A stretch of DNA of 11,256 bases from Pseudomonadota bacterium (GTDB lineage: Bacteria; Pseudomonadota; Alphaproteobacteria; Rhizobiales; Rhizobiaceae), in assembly GCA_023422735.1 (NCBI GenBank), contig JAFAGL010000078.1, positions 1 through 11,256 on the forward strand, written 5' to 3'. The notes under the pieces are model-generated. The model saw only the letters and a program-made list of their open reading frames with translations, had not been told where the DNA came from and ran no database searches. Of the stretch, positions 1 to 6,581 are shown piece by piece. Every line of letters begins with the position of its first letter. Position 1 is the first letter of the stretch. Both the position numbers and the translations under genes were made by a program.

Positions 1-608
1 AGGCGATGCAGGTGCTGGCCTTCCGGATTGGGTTTGCGCGGCATCAGCTTGTGCCGGGTCCGCCCTTCCAGAACAGCAGCGACGCTGGTTGAAAGCGCAC
101 GGAACATTTCATTGCCGCTGGCTTGCAACAGCAATTGGTGAAACTCGATATCATGCGCCAGAAACTGGTCGAGATCACCACAATCGCCGGTTTCCGTCAT
201 CAAACGGGCAAGTTCGACGATGCGTTTGCGCTGATCGGCATTCGCATGCTGCGCGGCGAGCCCTGCGGATTCGGGTTCAACTGCCTGTCGCAGCTGGGTC
301 AGCGACAAGAGCTGTTTCTTGCGGTCCTGTCCGGCCAGCCGCCACTCGATCACGCGTGGATCGAACACATGCCAGTTGTCTTGTGGAAGAACCACCAGAC
401 CGATCGAGCGTCGGGCTGCGATCAGCCCCATCGATTCGAGCACTTTCAGGACTTCGCGAACCACCGTGCGCGATAAAACGAACTCCTCCGACAGTTGTTC
501 GGTCTTCAAAACCTCCAGCGGCTTGTAGACACCTCCACAGATCCGGGCGCCAAGAACGCTCAGCAGATCATCATGCATTGTGAGACGTGACAGACCCCGA
601 CCCCTCAT
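1..608 (-). CDS. FadR/FCD-type GntR-family transcriptional regulator (3' end cut by window edge)
   Basis: Translating the minus strand gives an N-terminal winged helix-turn-helix. Counted from the inner ATG at 578, residues 26-53 (TEQLSEEF, then SRTVVREVLKVLESMGLI) match the GntR recognition region. An all-helical FCD-type ligand domain follows, with D143 and H147 in HDIEFHQLLLQASGN at the usual FCD metal/effector positions. The frame is open to base 1, so about 192 residues are visible from 578 and roughly 40 C-terminal residues of a normal 230-240 aa protein are missing. Two in-frame ATGs are possible, 608 and 578. Position 608 is chosen because residues before MHDD resemble the usual lead-in of the family, but neither has a good Shine-Dalgarno site. 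It is divergent from the gluconokinase/ABC cluster and is its likely local regulator, probably a repressor relieved by a carboxylated metabolite (family knowledge). The effector is unknown. Confidence 0.88.
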   Translation of the reverse strand, partial: MRGRGLSRLTMHDDLLSVLGARICGGVYKPLEVLKTEQLSEEFVLSRTVVREVLKVLESMGLIAARRSIGLVVLPQDNWHVFDPRVIEWRLAGQDRKKQLLSLTQLRQAVEPESAGLAAQHANADQRKRIVELARLMTETGDCGDLDQFLAHDIEFHQLLLQASGNEMFRALSTSVAAVLEGRTRHKLMPRKPNPEGQHLHR

Positions 609-625
609 ATTCCTGATTGCCGAAC

Positions 626-644
626 CGGTGCGTATCACGCACCG
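626..644. promoter_or_regulatory. Perfect dyad with GntR-type GTnnnAC core (candidate operator 1)
   Basis: CGGTGCGT-ATC-ACGCACCG has two perfect 8-bp arms around 3 bases. The core GT-ATC-AC agrees with the GTnnnAC centre common to FadR-subfamily operators. It lies just upstream of the regulator's start codon and overlaps its candidate -10 box, as expected for autoregulation. No T-run follows on either strand, so it is not a normal intrinsic terminator. Binding by the neighbouring regulator is inferred. Confidence 0.5.
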
Positions 645-659
645 AAGCGCTCGGCTCAA
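631..659 (-). promoter_or_regulatory. Candidate sigma70-type promoter of the GntR gene
   Basis: On the minus strand, TTGAGC (659-654) and GATACG (636-631) are separated by 17 bases. The -35 matches the consensus at 4 of 6 positions and the -10 at only about 3 of 6. The -10 falls inside the dyad at 626-644. Transcription would begin near 624. It is a weak call based on spacing and position. Confidence 0.28.
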
Positions 660-712
660 CTCTGTTTTTCCACTGCATGATTGCCCTCGATCGGGGACAG
701 ACACAATGGTCG

Positions 713-742
713 TTGACTCCGTAACTAAATGCTATGTACTAC
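713..742 (+). promoter_or_regulatory. Candidate promoter of the gluconokinase/ABC cluster
   Basis: TTGACT (713-718) matches the -35 consensus at 5 of 6 positions. Eighteen bases later TACTAC (737-742) could act as a poor -10 box, and it lies inside the dyad at 733-745. A repressor bound there would block RNA polymerase. The -35 is convincing and the -10 is not. Confidence 0.35.
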
Positions 743-745
743 ATA
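733..745. promoter_or_regulatory. Perfect 13-bp dyad with GntR-type GTnnnAC core (candidate operator 2)
   Basis: TATGTA-C-TACATA is a perfect palindrome around one base, with core GT-ACT-AC fitting the FadR-subfamily GTnnnAC pattern. It sits between a TTGACT box and the gluconokinase ribosome-binding site, where a repressor of this cluster would be expected. Its outer bases (TAT/ATA) differ from those of the dyad at 626-644 (TGC/GCA), so the two sites may differ in affinity or belong to different regulators. Confidence 0.5.
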
Positions 746-765
746 TGCACATTTAATTGCTCTGG

Positions 766-772
766 GGAGGAG
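766..772 (+). promoter_or_regulatory. Strong ribosome-binding site that selects a TTG start for gluconokinase
   Basis: GGAGGAG ends four bases before TTG at 777-779. The only upstream in-frame ATG (729) would put the operator dyad and this site inside the coding region and add residues not found at the N-terminus of gluconokinases. Confidence 0.6.
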
Positions 773-776
773 CGTC

Positions 777-1301
777 TTGAACAGCGGGCAGTCACCGTTT
801 CGGCACATCGTGGTGTCGGGTGTCTCAGGTGTCGGAAAATCGACCATCGGTCAGGCTTTGGCGAGCAGGCTTGGCCGCAGCTTCGCGGACGCCGACGATT
901 TCCACACGCCCGAAGCCATCTCCAAGATGTCCGCTGGAATCCCGCTGACCTCGTCTGATCGCGAACCGTGGCTGCGCGCCGTGCGCGCCTGGATGGATAG
1001 GCAGGCAGGGGAGGGCAAAAGCACGGTCGTCGCCTGTTCGGCTCTGAAGAAATCCTATCGCGAATTGCTTCGCGGTGCCGAAAACGATGCCATGTTCGTT
1101 TTCTTGTCGGGACCGAAGGAAAAGATCGAGCAGCGGCTCGTCGCCCGCCGAGAGCATTTCATGCCAGCCAGCCTTCTGACATCTCAGCTGCAAACGCTGG
1201 AGCCGCTTGAAGATCAGGAAGCGGGCTTGATCGCGGATGCCTTTTTGCCGGTCGATCGCATCGTCGATCTGGTCGGCGAGTATCTGAGTCCCGTTCACTG
1301 A
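777..1301 (+). CDS. gntK: Gluconokinase (GntK family)
   Basis: This cytoplasmic kinase transfers phosphate from ATP to D-gluconate, giving 6-phosphogluconate for the Entner-Doudoroff or pentose phosphate route. From the TTG start it is 174 aa, the normal size for the small P-loop gluconokinases. Visible motifs are the P-loop GVSGVGKST (residues 15-23), DADDFH (38-43) followed by the family's SKMSAGIPLTSSDREPWL, the ACSALKKSYRELLR segment, and HFMPASLLTSQLQTLEPLE near the C-terminus. All are characteristic of GntK. It is the first gene after the divergent regulator and lies 51 bases before the binding-protein gene on the same strand, so it probably belongs to the same operon. Activity on a related sugar acid instead of gluconate cannot be excluded. 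Confidence 0.92.
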   Translation: MNSGQSPFRHIVVSGVSGVGKSTIGQALASRLGRSFADADDFHTPEAISKMSAGIPLTSSDREPWLRAVRAWMDRQAGEGKSTVVACSALKKSYRELLRGAENDAMFVFLSGPKEKIEQRLVARREHFMPASLLTSQLQTLEPLEDQEAGLIADAFLPVDRIVDLVGEYLSPVH

Positions 1302-1343
1302 AACCCGCGCCTCGATCCGGGTGCCGTCACACTTTCTTTCACT

Positions 1344-1350
1344 GGAGGAG
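1344..1350 (+). promoter_or_regulatory. Ribosome-binding site of the binding-protein gene, start ambiguous
   Basis: GGAGGAG lies 2 bases before an in-frame TTG (1353) and 11 bases before an in-frame ATG (1362). The TTG is rather close and the ATG rather far. The wording GGAGGAG..TTGAACA is nearly the same as at the gluconokinase start, which favours TTG slightly. Confidence 0.5.
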
Positions 1351-1352
1351 AC

Positions 1353-2909
1353 TTGAACAAAATGACTATCGCCCGTCTTTCGCGCCGTAGCCTGCTCGTT
1401 GGAGCCGGCATGACGCTTGCTTTGTCGCTGACCGGCTTCGGCAATTCCGCTTATGCCCAGGACACCACGATTACCGTAGGCGTTCAGCGCGCGCCCAATT
1501 CCTTTGATCCGCTGTTGAGCGTTTGGGGCGGCCAGTATCAGATGTATCTGCTGCCGGTTTACGAGCCGCTGATCCGTCAGGGCACGGATGGCACCTTTTC
1601 GCCTGGCCTGGCCGTCGAGTTCGGTTATGTCGATGACGCGAAAACGAAGTATCAGCTCAAGCTGCGCGAGAACGTGAAGTTTTCCGATGGCGAAACCGTT
1701 CTGGATGCGCAAGCCGTCAAGAAGAATCTCGATCGTCTCGCAACCGTGACCGGCCCGCAGACCCGCGAGCTTTCCGATACGCTCGACAGCGTTGAGGTTG
1801 TCGATCCGCAAACGGTTGTCATCAACCTGAAAACGCCGAACCCGGATTTGCAGCGCATCATCAGCCAGCTGAGCGGAATGATCGTGAATCCCAAGGCGCT
1901 CGAAGAGGGTGCCAACCTCGCAAATGATCCGGCGGGCGCAGGTCCATACCTGCTCGATACCGCCAGCACGATCACCAACGACACCTATGTTTATACCAAG
2001 AACCCGAACTACTACGATCCGGACGCTTATCCGTATGAAACCATCACGATGAAGGTTTATGCGGACCAGAACGCGATGCTGGCCGCTCTTCAGTCGGGCG
2101 TGGCACAGCTCGGTTATGGCGCACCGGAAAACGTGGAGGTCGCCAGGCGTTCGGGCCTTCAGGTCGTGCAGCAGCCGACCAACGTGTTCCACATCGTGTT
2201 GAGTGACCGCAATGGCGAAGTCACGCCTGCCTTTAAGGACGTGCGTGTTCGTCAGGCGCTCAACTATGCGGTTGATCGTGAAGCCATCCTGGCTTCCGTT
2301 TATCGCGGCGAAGGTGCGGTCACGGATCAGATTTTCGCGCCCAACACCGAGGGCTATGATCCCGAGCTGGACAATTTCTATTCCTACGATCCTGAAAAGG
2401 CGAAGGACCTGTTGAAGGAAGCCGGCTTTGCCGATGGCTTCAGCTTCTCCGTGGCGAATTTCTTCCCCCAGCGCGACAATGATTTCGCACAGGCCGTCGC
2501 CGCTTATCTCGCGGATATCGGCGTGACCATGAACATCGTGTCAACCGCGGGCCAGGCACCCGATCCCGCAATACTGCGCCAGAATTCCGCGTTCGTGAAC
2601 GGTTTTGGCGGGCAGGGTACCTTCACCGATGCCAAGACGCTCTTTTTGTCGAAGGGCACCGTGTTCAACGCCTTCTCGACGGAAGATCCGGAGCTGAATA
2701 AGCTTTGGCAGGAAGCGGCCAATCAGCCTGATGACGCGCAACGCAAGGCCGGGTTCCAGAAGCTCAGCAAGGCGGTGACCGAACAGGCCTGGTATCTGCC
2801 CACCACGGTCGTCAACGCGGTTGCCTATTATCGCGAAGAAGCCTTGAGCGACGTGAAGATGACGCCGGGCGTCACGGTTCCGTTGTTCTACGAACTGCGC
2901 AACAAGTAA
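1353..2909 (+). CDS. ABC transporter periplasmic solute-binding protein, family 5 (DppA/OppA-like)
   Basis: This is the periplasmic receptor that delivers substrate to the permeases encoded just downstream. The protein is 518 aa from TTG 1353, or 515 aa from ATG 1362. Residues 1-35 form an export signal: a basic N-region with a twin-arginine-like S-R-R-S-L-L stretch (10-15), a hydrophobic core, and a likely signal peptidase I site after AYA (33-35). The mature part starts QDTTITVGVQRAPNSFDPL, the usual opening of family 5 binding proteins, and includes the characteristic DVRVRQALNYAVDREAI stretch. Members of this family bind oligopeptides, but also nickel chelates, sugars, opines and other compounds, so family membership does not give the ligand. 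The adjacent esterase, dehydrogenase and sugar-acid kinase suggest a non-peptide ligand (inference). Confidence 0.93.
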   Translation: MNKMTIARLSRRSLLVGAGMTLALSLTGFGNSAYAQDTTITVGVQRAPNSFDPLLSVWGGQYQMYLLPVYEPLIRQGTDGTFSPGLAVEFGYVDDAKTKYQLKLRENVKFSDGETVLDAQAVKKNLDRLATVTGPQTRELSDTLDSVEVVDPQTVVINLKTPNPDLQRIISQLSGMIVNPKALEEGANLANDPAGAGPYLLDTASTITNDTYVYTKNPNYYDPDAYPYETITMKVYADQNAMLAALQSGVAQLGYGAPENVEVARRSGLQVVQQPTNVFHIVLSDRNGEVTPAFKDVRVRQALNYAVDREAILASVYRGEGAVTDQIFAPNTEGYDPELDNFYSYDPEKAKDLLKEAGFADGFSFSVANFFPQRDNDFAQAVAAYLADIGVTMNIVSTAGQAPDPAILRQNSAFVNGFGGQGTFTDAKTLFLSKGTVFNAFSTEDPELNKLWQEAANQPDDAQRKAGFQKLSKAVTEQAWYLPTTVVNAVAYYREEALSDVKMTPGVTVPLFYELRNK

Positions 2910-2925
2910 TCCTCTAACAAAAACA

Positions 2926-2952
2926 GGGTTCGGGGCCGTTCGCCTCGAACCC
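2926..2952 (+). promoter_or_regulatory. Intercistronic stem-loop between binding protein and permease
   Basis: GGGTTCGGGG (2926-2935) pairs with CCTCGAACCC (2943-2952) in ten pairs, one of them G-U, around a 7-base loop. No T-run follows. Instead the permease ribosome-binding site GGGAGG begins three bases after the stem. It resembles the hairpins in other ABC operons that protect the upstream message so that more binding protein than permease is made. A role limiting permease translation is also possible. Confidence 0.6.
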
Positions 2953-2969
2953 GCGGGAGGCCATCATCC

Positions 2970-3911
2970 ATGCTTTGGTTTGTGACAAAGCGCCTTCTGA
3001 CGGCGATCCCCACGCTGTTCATCATTACCAGCCTGACATTCCTGCTGGTGTATTTCCTGCCCGGAGATGCGGCGACGACGATCCTTGGAGATCAGGCAAC
3101 GCCCGAACAGCTGGCGCGCGTGCGTCAGGAGCTGGGCCTCGACCAGTCGTTTGGGACGCAATATCTCGCTTATCTCGGAAGTCTGGTGCAAGGCGAATTC
3201 GGCTCGTCGCTGATCACCAAGCAAAGCGTATTGCAGGCCATCGGACAGCGGTCCACCGTCACGCTGACGCTGGCCATCGGTGCGACCCTTTTTTCCTCGG
3301 TGATCGGCATCGCGCTCGGCATGTGGGTGTCGCTGAAAGGCGGCATGGTTGATCGCGTGTTGCGCACGATCACCAGCATGGGCATGGCGATCCCAAGCTT
3401 CTGGGGCGGCCTTTTGCTGGTTCTTTTGTTTGCCGTTACGTTGAACCTTCTGCCTGCGAACGGCTATGTGCCGGTGACGCGCGATCCGTCCCGTTGGGCG
3501 CTGTCGCTGATCCTGCCGATTGCGGCGATCTCGGTTGCGGCGATCTCGACATTGACGCGCCAGATGCGCGCATCCTTCCAGGAAGTTCTCGGCAAGGATT
3601 TCATCCGTTCGCTGCGCGCCAGCGGTTTGCCGATCCGCACCATCGCCTTCAAGCACGGTTTGCGCAATGCGGCGATCCCGGTCATCACGGTGATCGGCCT
3701 GCAATTCGTGGCGCTGCTGGGCGGCGCGGTTATTACCGAGCAGGTGTTCGCACTGCCGGGCATCGGTCAGCTTGTGGTCAATGCTGTGCAGCAGCGGGAT
3801 ATCCCCGTGGTGCAGGGCGTCGTGGTTTACATCACGGTGGTGGTTCTCCTGGTCAATCTTGTCCTTGATCTGTTGCAAGGATGGCTCAACCCGAAGGCGA
3901 GACTGTCATGA
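2970..3911 (+). CDS. ABC transporter inner-membrane permease, DppB/OppB-like
   Basis: This is the first of two transmembrane subunits of the importer. The protein is 313 aa, normal for DppB, and starts MLWFVTKRLLTAIPTLF with a first membrane segment at about residues 9-30. Further hydrophobic segments lie near 98-120, 137-160, 178-195, 233-256 and 280-302. The cytoplasmic EAA loop that contacts the ATPase is at about 204-238, with ASGLPIRTIAFKHGLRNA. A GGGAGG ribosome-binding site lies 9 bases before the ATG. The stop codon overlaps the next start in an ATGA arrangement, which implies translational coupling to the partner subunit. Confidence 0.95.
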   Translation: MLWFVTKRLLTAIPTLFIITSLTFLLVYFLPGDAATTILGDQATPEQLARVRQELGLDQSFGTQYLAYLGSLVQGEFGSSLITKQSVLQAIGQRSTVTLTLAIGATLFSSVIGIALGMWVSLKGGMVDRVLRTITSMGMAIPSFWGGLLLVLLFAVTLNLLPANGYVPVTRDPSRWALSLILPIAAISVAAISTLTRQMRASFQEVLGKDFIRSLRASGLPIRTIAFKHGLRNAAIPVITVIGLQFVALLGGAVITEQVFALPGIGQLVVNAVQQRDIPVVQGVVVYITVVVLLVNLVLDLLQGWLNPKARLS

Positions 3912-5674
3912 GCGTGATCGACACTGAAACCGCGCAGGTGGATGTCGTTGCCGCCGCGCCCGCACGCAGCGGCTATCTGCGCAAGGTCGTGAGTTCGCCA
4001 ACGGCGCTCATTGGCATTGTCTGGCTCGCTCTCGTTGCGGTTTGCGCGATCTTTGCCGATAGCCTTGCGCCTTATGGTCCGCTGCAGAATGATCTGAGGG
4101 CCACTTTCCAGTTGCCGTCCTGGGCCCATCCGCTGGGCACGGATCAGTTGGGCCGCGATATTCTCAGCCGTCTGATGTTTGGTGCCGGCGAAGCTCTGCT
4201 CGGGTCCATTCTGGCGGTCGCCGTCGCTGTGGTGATCGGTTTGCCGCTCGGTCTTTTGTCGGGCTATTATGGCGGCACGGTCAATATGCTGGCAAACCGC
4301 TTTGCCGATCTGTTGTTGACCATCCCTGCGATCATCGTGCTTTTGGCGGTTCTCGCAGTGTTCGGCAACAATATGTATCTGGCGATGATCGCGCTGGGCG
4401 TGTTGCTTTCCGCCGGCTTCCTGCGTTTGTCCACGTCCACGACCCAGGGTGTGGCGCGTGAATTGTTCGTTGATGCGGCGCGCGTCTTCGGTGTGCGCGA
4501 CCTGCGCATCCTCATTCGCCACGTTTTGCCCAACATGATCGGCCCGATCGTGGTGCAGGCATCGATGACGCTGGGCATCGCGCTTCTGCTTCAGTCGGGC
4601 TTGAGCTTCCTTGGTCTGGGCGTTCGCGTGCCGTATCCGAGCTGGGGCCAGATGGTGTCCGAAGCCTCGATGCAGGTTTACACCCAACCCTGGATGATGG
4701 TCCCGGCGGGCTTTGCGATTGCCTTGACGACCCTGGCCTTCAACCTGATCGGCGATGCCGCGCGCGATGCACTGCCGCAGGCGCAGCGTGGCAATCTGCT
4801 GGCGTCGAGCGCAAGCCGCGTGGCTGGTAAGACAGATGTTACGACCGGCGATCTGCTCGATCAGGATCTAGCCTTGTCGGTGCGCAACCTTCACGTGTCT
4901 TTCAGCGATCCCGATCACCGCGAGGTTTCGATCGTAAAGGGCGTCAGCCTTGATCTGAAGCGCGGCACCACGCTTGGTCTGGTCGGGGAATCTGGCTCGG
5001 GCAAGACGATGACGGCGCTTGCGATCCTCGGTTTGCTGCCCGCACCCTTGCATGTCAGCGGCGGCGACATTCTGTTGCCGGATGCCAATGGCGTCAGAAA
5101 TCTGGCGGGTGCCGACGAGCAGGGTTATCGCGGTATTCGCGGCCGCCGGATCGCGCTGATCTCCCAGGAGCCGATGGCCGCGCTCGATCCTTGCTTCAAG
5201 GTCAAGACCCTGTTGCGCGGGCCGTTGATGCGCTTCCGCGGCTTGTCGAAGCGCGAAGCGGATATCGCCGGGCTTGAATTGCTGGAAACTGTCGGCATGC
5301 GCGACCCCAAGCTGGTTTATGACAGCTATCCGCATCAGCTTTCGGGTGGCATGGCGCAGCGCGTCGCCATTGCCTGGGCTCTCGCAGGTCAGCCGGATGT
5401 ACTGGTCGCGGATGAGCCGACAACGGCGCTCGATGTCACGGTGGAAGCGGGGATCCTCGATCTTCTTCGCGAGCTGCAAGCGAAGTTCGGCATGTCGATC
5501 GTGCTTGTGACGCATGATCTCGGCGTCGTGGCCGATATCTGCCAGCAGGTTGCCGTCATGCGTGATGGCGAACTGGTGGAGCAGGCTTCGGTGGAAGAAA
5601 TCTTCGACACACCGAAGCATCCTTACACCCGTTCGCTTTTGGAACATGCCACTGCGCTTGAGCGCGATCTTTGA
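3908..5674 (+). CDS. Fused ABC permease (DppC-like) and ATPase (DppD-like)
   Basis: A single 588-aa protein joins the second permease subunit to the first nucleotide-binding domain. Residues about 30-290 are DppC-like: first membrane segment at 32-52, HPLGTDQLGRD at 75-84, and an EAA loop at about 184-216 with DAARVFGVRDLRILIRHVLPN. A linker of about 35 residues leads to the ATPase at about 325-588. Walker A GESGSGKT is at 360-367, the Q-loop SQEP follows, the signature LSGGM is at 478-482, Walker B ends in D502-E503, and the switch histidine is H536, so all motifs are intact. The ATG at 3908 overlaps the previous stop codon and is preferred over the in-frame ATG at 3881, which lies inside the upstream gene. 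Fusions of this kind are known in rhizobial relatives and the reading frame is clean throughout, so it is not a sequencing error. Confidence 0.94.
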   Translation: MSVIDTETAQVDVVAAAPARSGYLRKVVSSPTALIGIVWLALVAVCAIFADSLAPYGPLQNDLRATFQLPSWAHPLGTDQLGRDILSRLMFGAGEALLGSILAVAVAVVIGLPLGLLSGYYGGTVNMLANRFADLLLTIPAIIVLLAVLAVFGNNMYLAMIALGVLLSAGFLRLSTSTTQGVARELFVDAARVFGVRDLRILIRHVLPNMIGPIVVQASMTLGIALLLQSGLSFLGLGVRVPYPSWGQMVSEASMQVYTQPWMMVPAGFAIALTTLAFNLIGDAARDALPQAQRGNLLASSASRVAGKTDVTTGDLLDQDLALSVRNLHVSFSDPDHREVSIVKGVSLDLKRGTTLGLVGESGSGKTMTALAILGLLPAPLHVSGGDILLPDANGVRNLAGADEQGYRGIRGRRIALISQEPMAALDPCFKVKTLLRGPLMRFRGLSKREADIAGLELLETVGMRDPKLVYDSYPHQLSGGMAQRVAIAWALAGQPDVLVADEPTTALDVTVEAGILDLLRELQAKFGMSIVLVTHDLGVVADICQQVAVMRDGELVEQASVEEIFDTPKHPYTRSLLEHATALERDL

Positions 5675-5696
5675 ACCTGCAGAAGTGGATCAAGCC

Positions 5697-6536
5697 ATGA
5701 GTGAAACACTGCTCAAGGTCGAAAATCTCATTGTGGAATATCCGGGCTCCGGTTTTTTCGCCAAGCCGAAGCGTGCGTTGCATGGGGTTTCGCTCGATAT
5801 CAAGCGAGGAGAAACCGTTGGTCTTGTCGGCGAATCCGGCTCCGGCAAGACCACGCTCGGCCGCGCGATCCTCGGTTTGGCGGATGCCCATTCCGGGCAG
5901 ATCAGCTTCGAAGGCCGTGATATCACCCATGCCCACAGGTCTGCGCGACGTGAGCTCAGCCGGCATATCCAGGTCGTGTTTCAGGATCCCTATTCCTCGC
6001 TCAACCCGGTCATGACGATCGAGGATATCCTGATCGAGCCTATGCGGGTTCACCGCATGGGCAGTCTGGCGGATGCTCGCGCAAAGGCCGCGCGGTTGAT
6101 TGAACGCGTCAAGCTTCCCAAAGACGCGCTGAAGCGCTTGCCGCGCGAGTTTTCCGGTGGGCAACGTCAGCGCATCGCGATTGCCCGTTCGCTCATGGTC
6201 GATCCGAAGCTTGTTGTTTGCGACGAACCTGTGAGCGCGCTGGATGTGTCAACGCAGGAACGCGTCACCGGACTGTTCCGCGAAATCCAGGAAGAAACCG
6301 GCGTCGCCTATCTGTTCATTGCGCATGATCTGGCACTCGTTCGCCAGATATCGGACAGGGTCGCCGTCATGTATCACGGCGAGATCGTGGAATGGGGCGA
6401 TTCCGAAATCATCGGCTCGCGTCCGCAGCATCCCTACACCAAGCGTCTTCTCCTCGCCGCGCCAGTGCCTGATCCTGCGCGACAAAAGGAACGTCGGCAG
6501 CGGCGGCTTGAACTCGCCAGCGAAAATCCGGCCTGA
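5697..6536 (+). CDS. ABC transporter ATPase, DppF/OppF-like
   Basis: This is the second nucleotide-binding subunit of the importer, predicted to pair with the ATPase half of the preceding fusion protein. The protein is 279 aa from ATG 5697. Walker A GESGSGKT is at 45-52, the Q-loop reads FQDPYSSLNP, the signature FSGGQ is at 152-156, Walker B ends in D176-E177, and the switch histidine is H210. The C-terminal RPQHPYTKRLLLAAPVPDP is the typical OppF/DppF tail. It starts 22 bases after the fusion gene with only a weak ribosome-binding site. The same frame is open further upstream, but that part lies inside the fusion gene and has no ABC similarity, so the ATG at 5697 is used. Confidence 0.94.
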   Translation: MSETLLKVENLIVEYPGSGFFAKPKRALHGVSLDIKRGETVGLVGESGSGKTTLGRAILGLADAHSGQISFEGRDITHAHRSARRELSRHIQVVFQDPYSSLNPVMTIEDILIEPMRVHRMGSLADARAKAARLIERVKLPKDALKRLPREFSGGQRQRIAIARSLMVDPKLVVCDEPVSALDVSTQERVTGLFREIQEETGVAYLFIAHDLALVRQISDRVAVMYHGEIVEWGDSEIIGSRPQHPYTKRLLLAAPVPDPARQKERRQRRLELASENPA

Positions 6537-6581
6537 ACCGTCACCCTTTGAATTGCTACCAATCGAAATCGGAAAATTGAG

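Noticed and set aside
89..583. Plus-strand open frames opposite the GntR gene
   Set aside because: The minus strand gives a clear GntR/FCD protein over the whole stretch; the plus-strand translations match no family and have no ribosome-binding site.
626..644. Reading the strong dyad as a terminator or attenuator for the regulator
   Set aside because: No T-run follows on either strand within a useful distance, and its GTnnnAC core and promoter position fit an operator better.
729..776. ATG at 729 as the start of gluconokinase
   Set aside because: It has no ribosome-binding site, would place the dyad at 733-745 inside the gene, and adds a non-homologous N-terminus; TTG 777 has GGAGGAG four bases upstream.
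1303..1322. Inverted repeat ACCCG/CGGGT between gluconokinase and the binding protein as a terminator
   Set aside because: Only five base pairs with a 10-base loop and no T-run directly after it; too weak to call.
825..2192. Long open frame on the minus strand, 455 codons, antisense to the gluconokinase and binding-protein genes
   Set aside because: Its translation is rich in Arg, His, Gln and Ile with no recognisable domain, and the opposite strand carries two well-supported genes over the same bases.
3881..3907. Upstream ATG as the start of the fused permease-ATPase
   Set aside because: It lies inside the DppB gene; the ATG at 3908 forms the usual ATGA overlap and gives a normal DppC N-terminus.
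2964..4687. Two long minus-strand open frames opposite the permease genes
   Set aside because: The translations are low-complexity, dominated by Arg, His, Gln and Asp, as expected for the complement of GC-rich membrane-protein codons.
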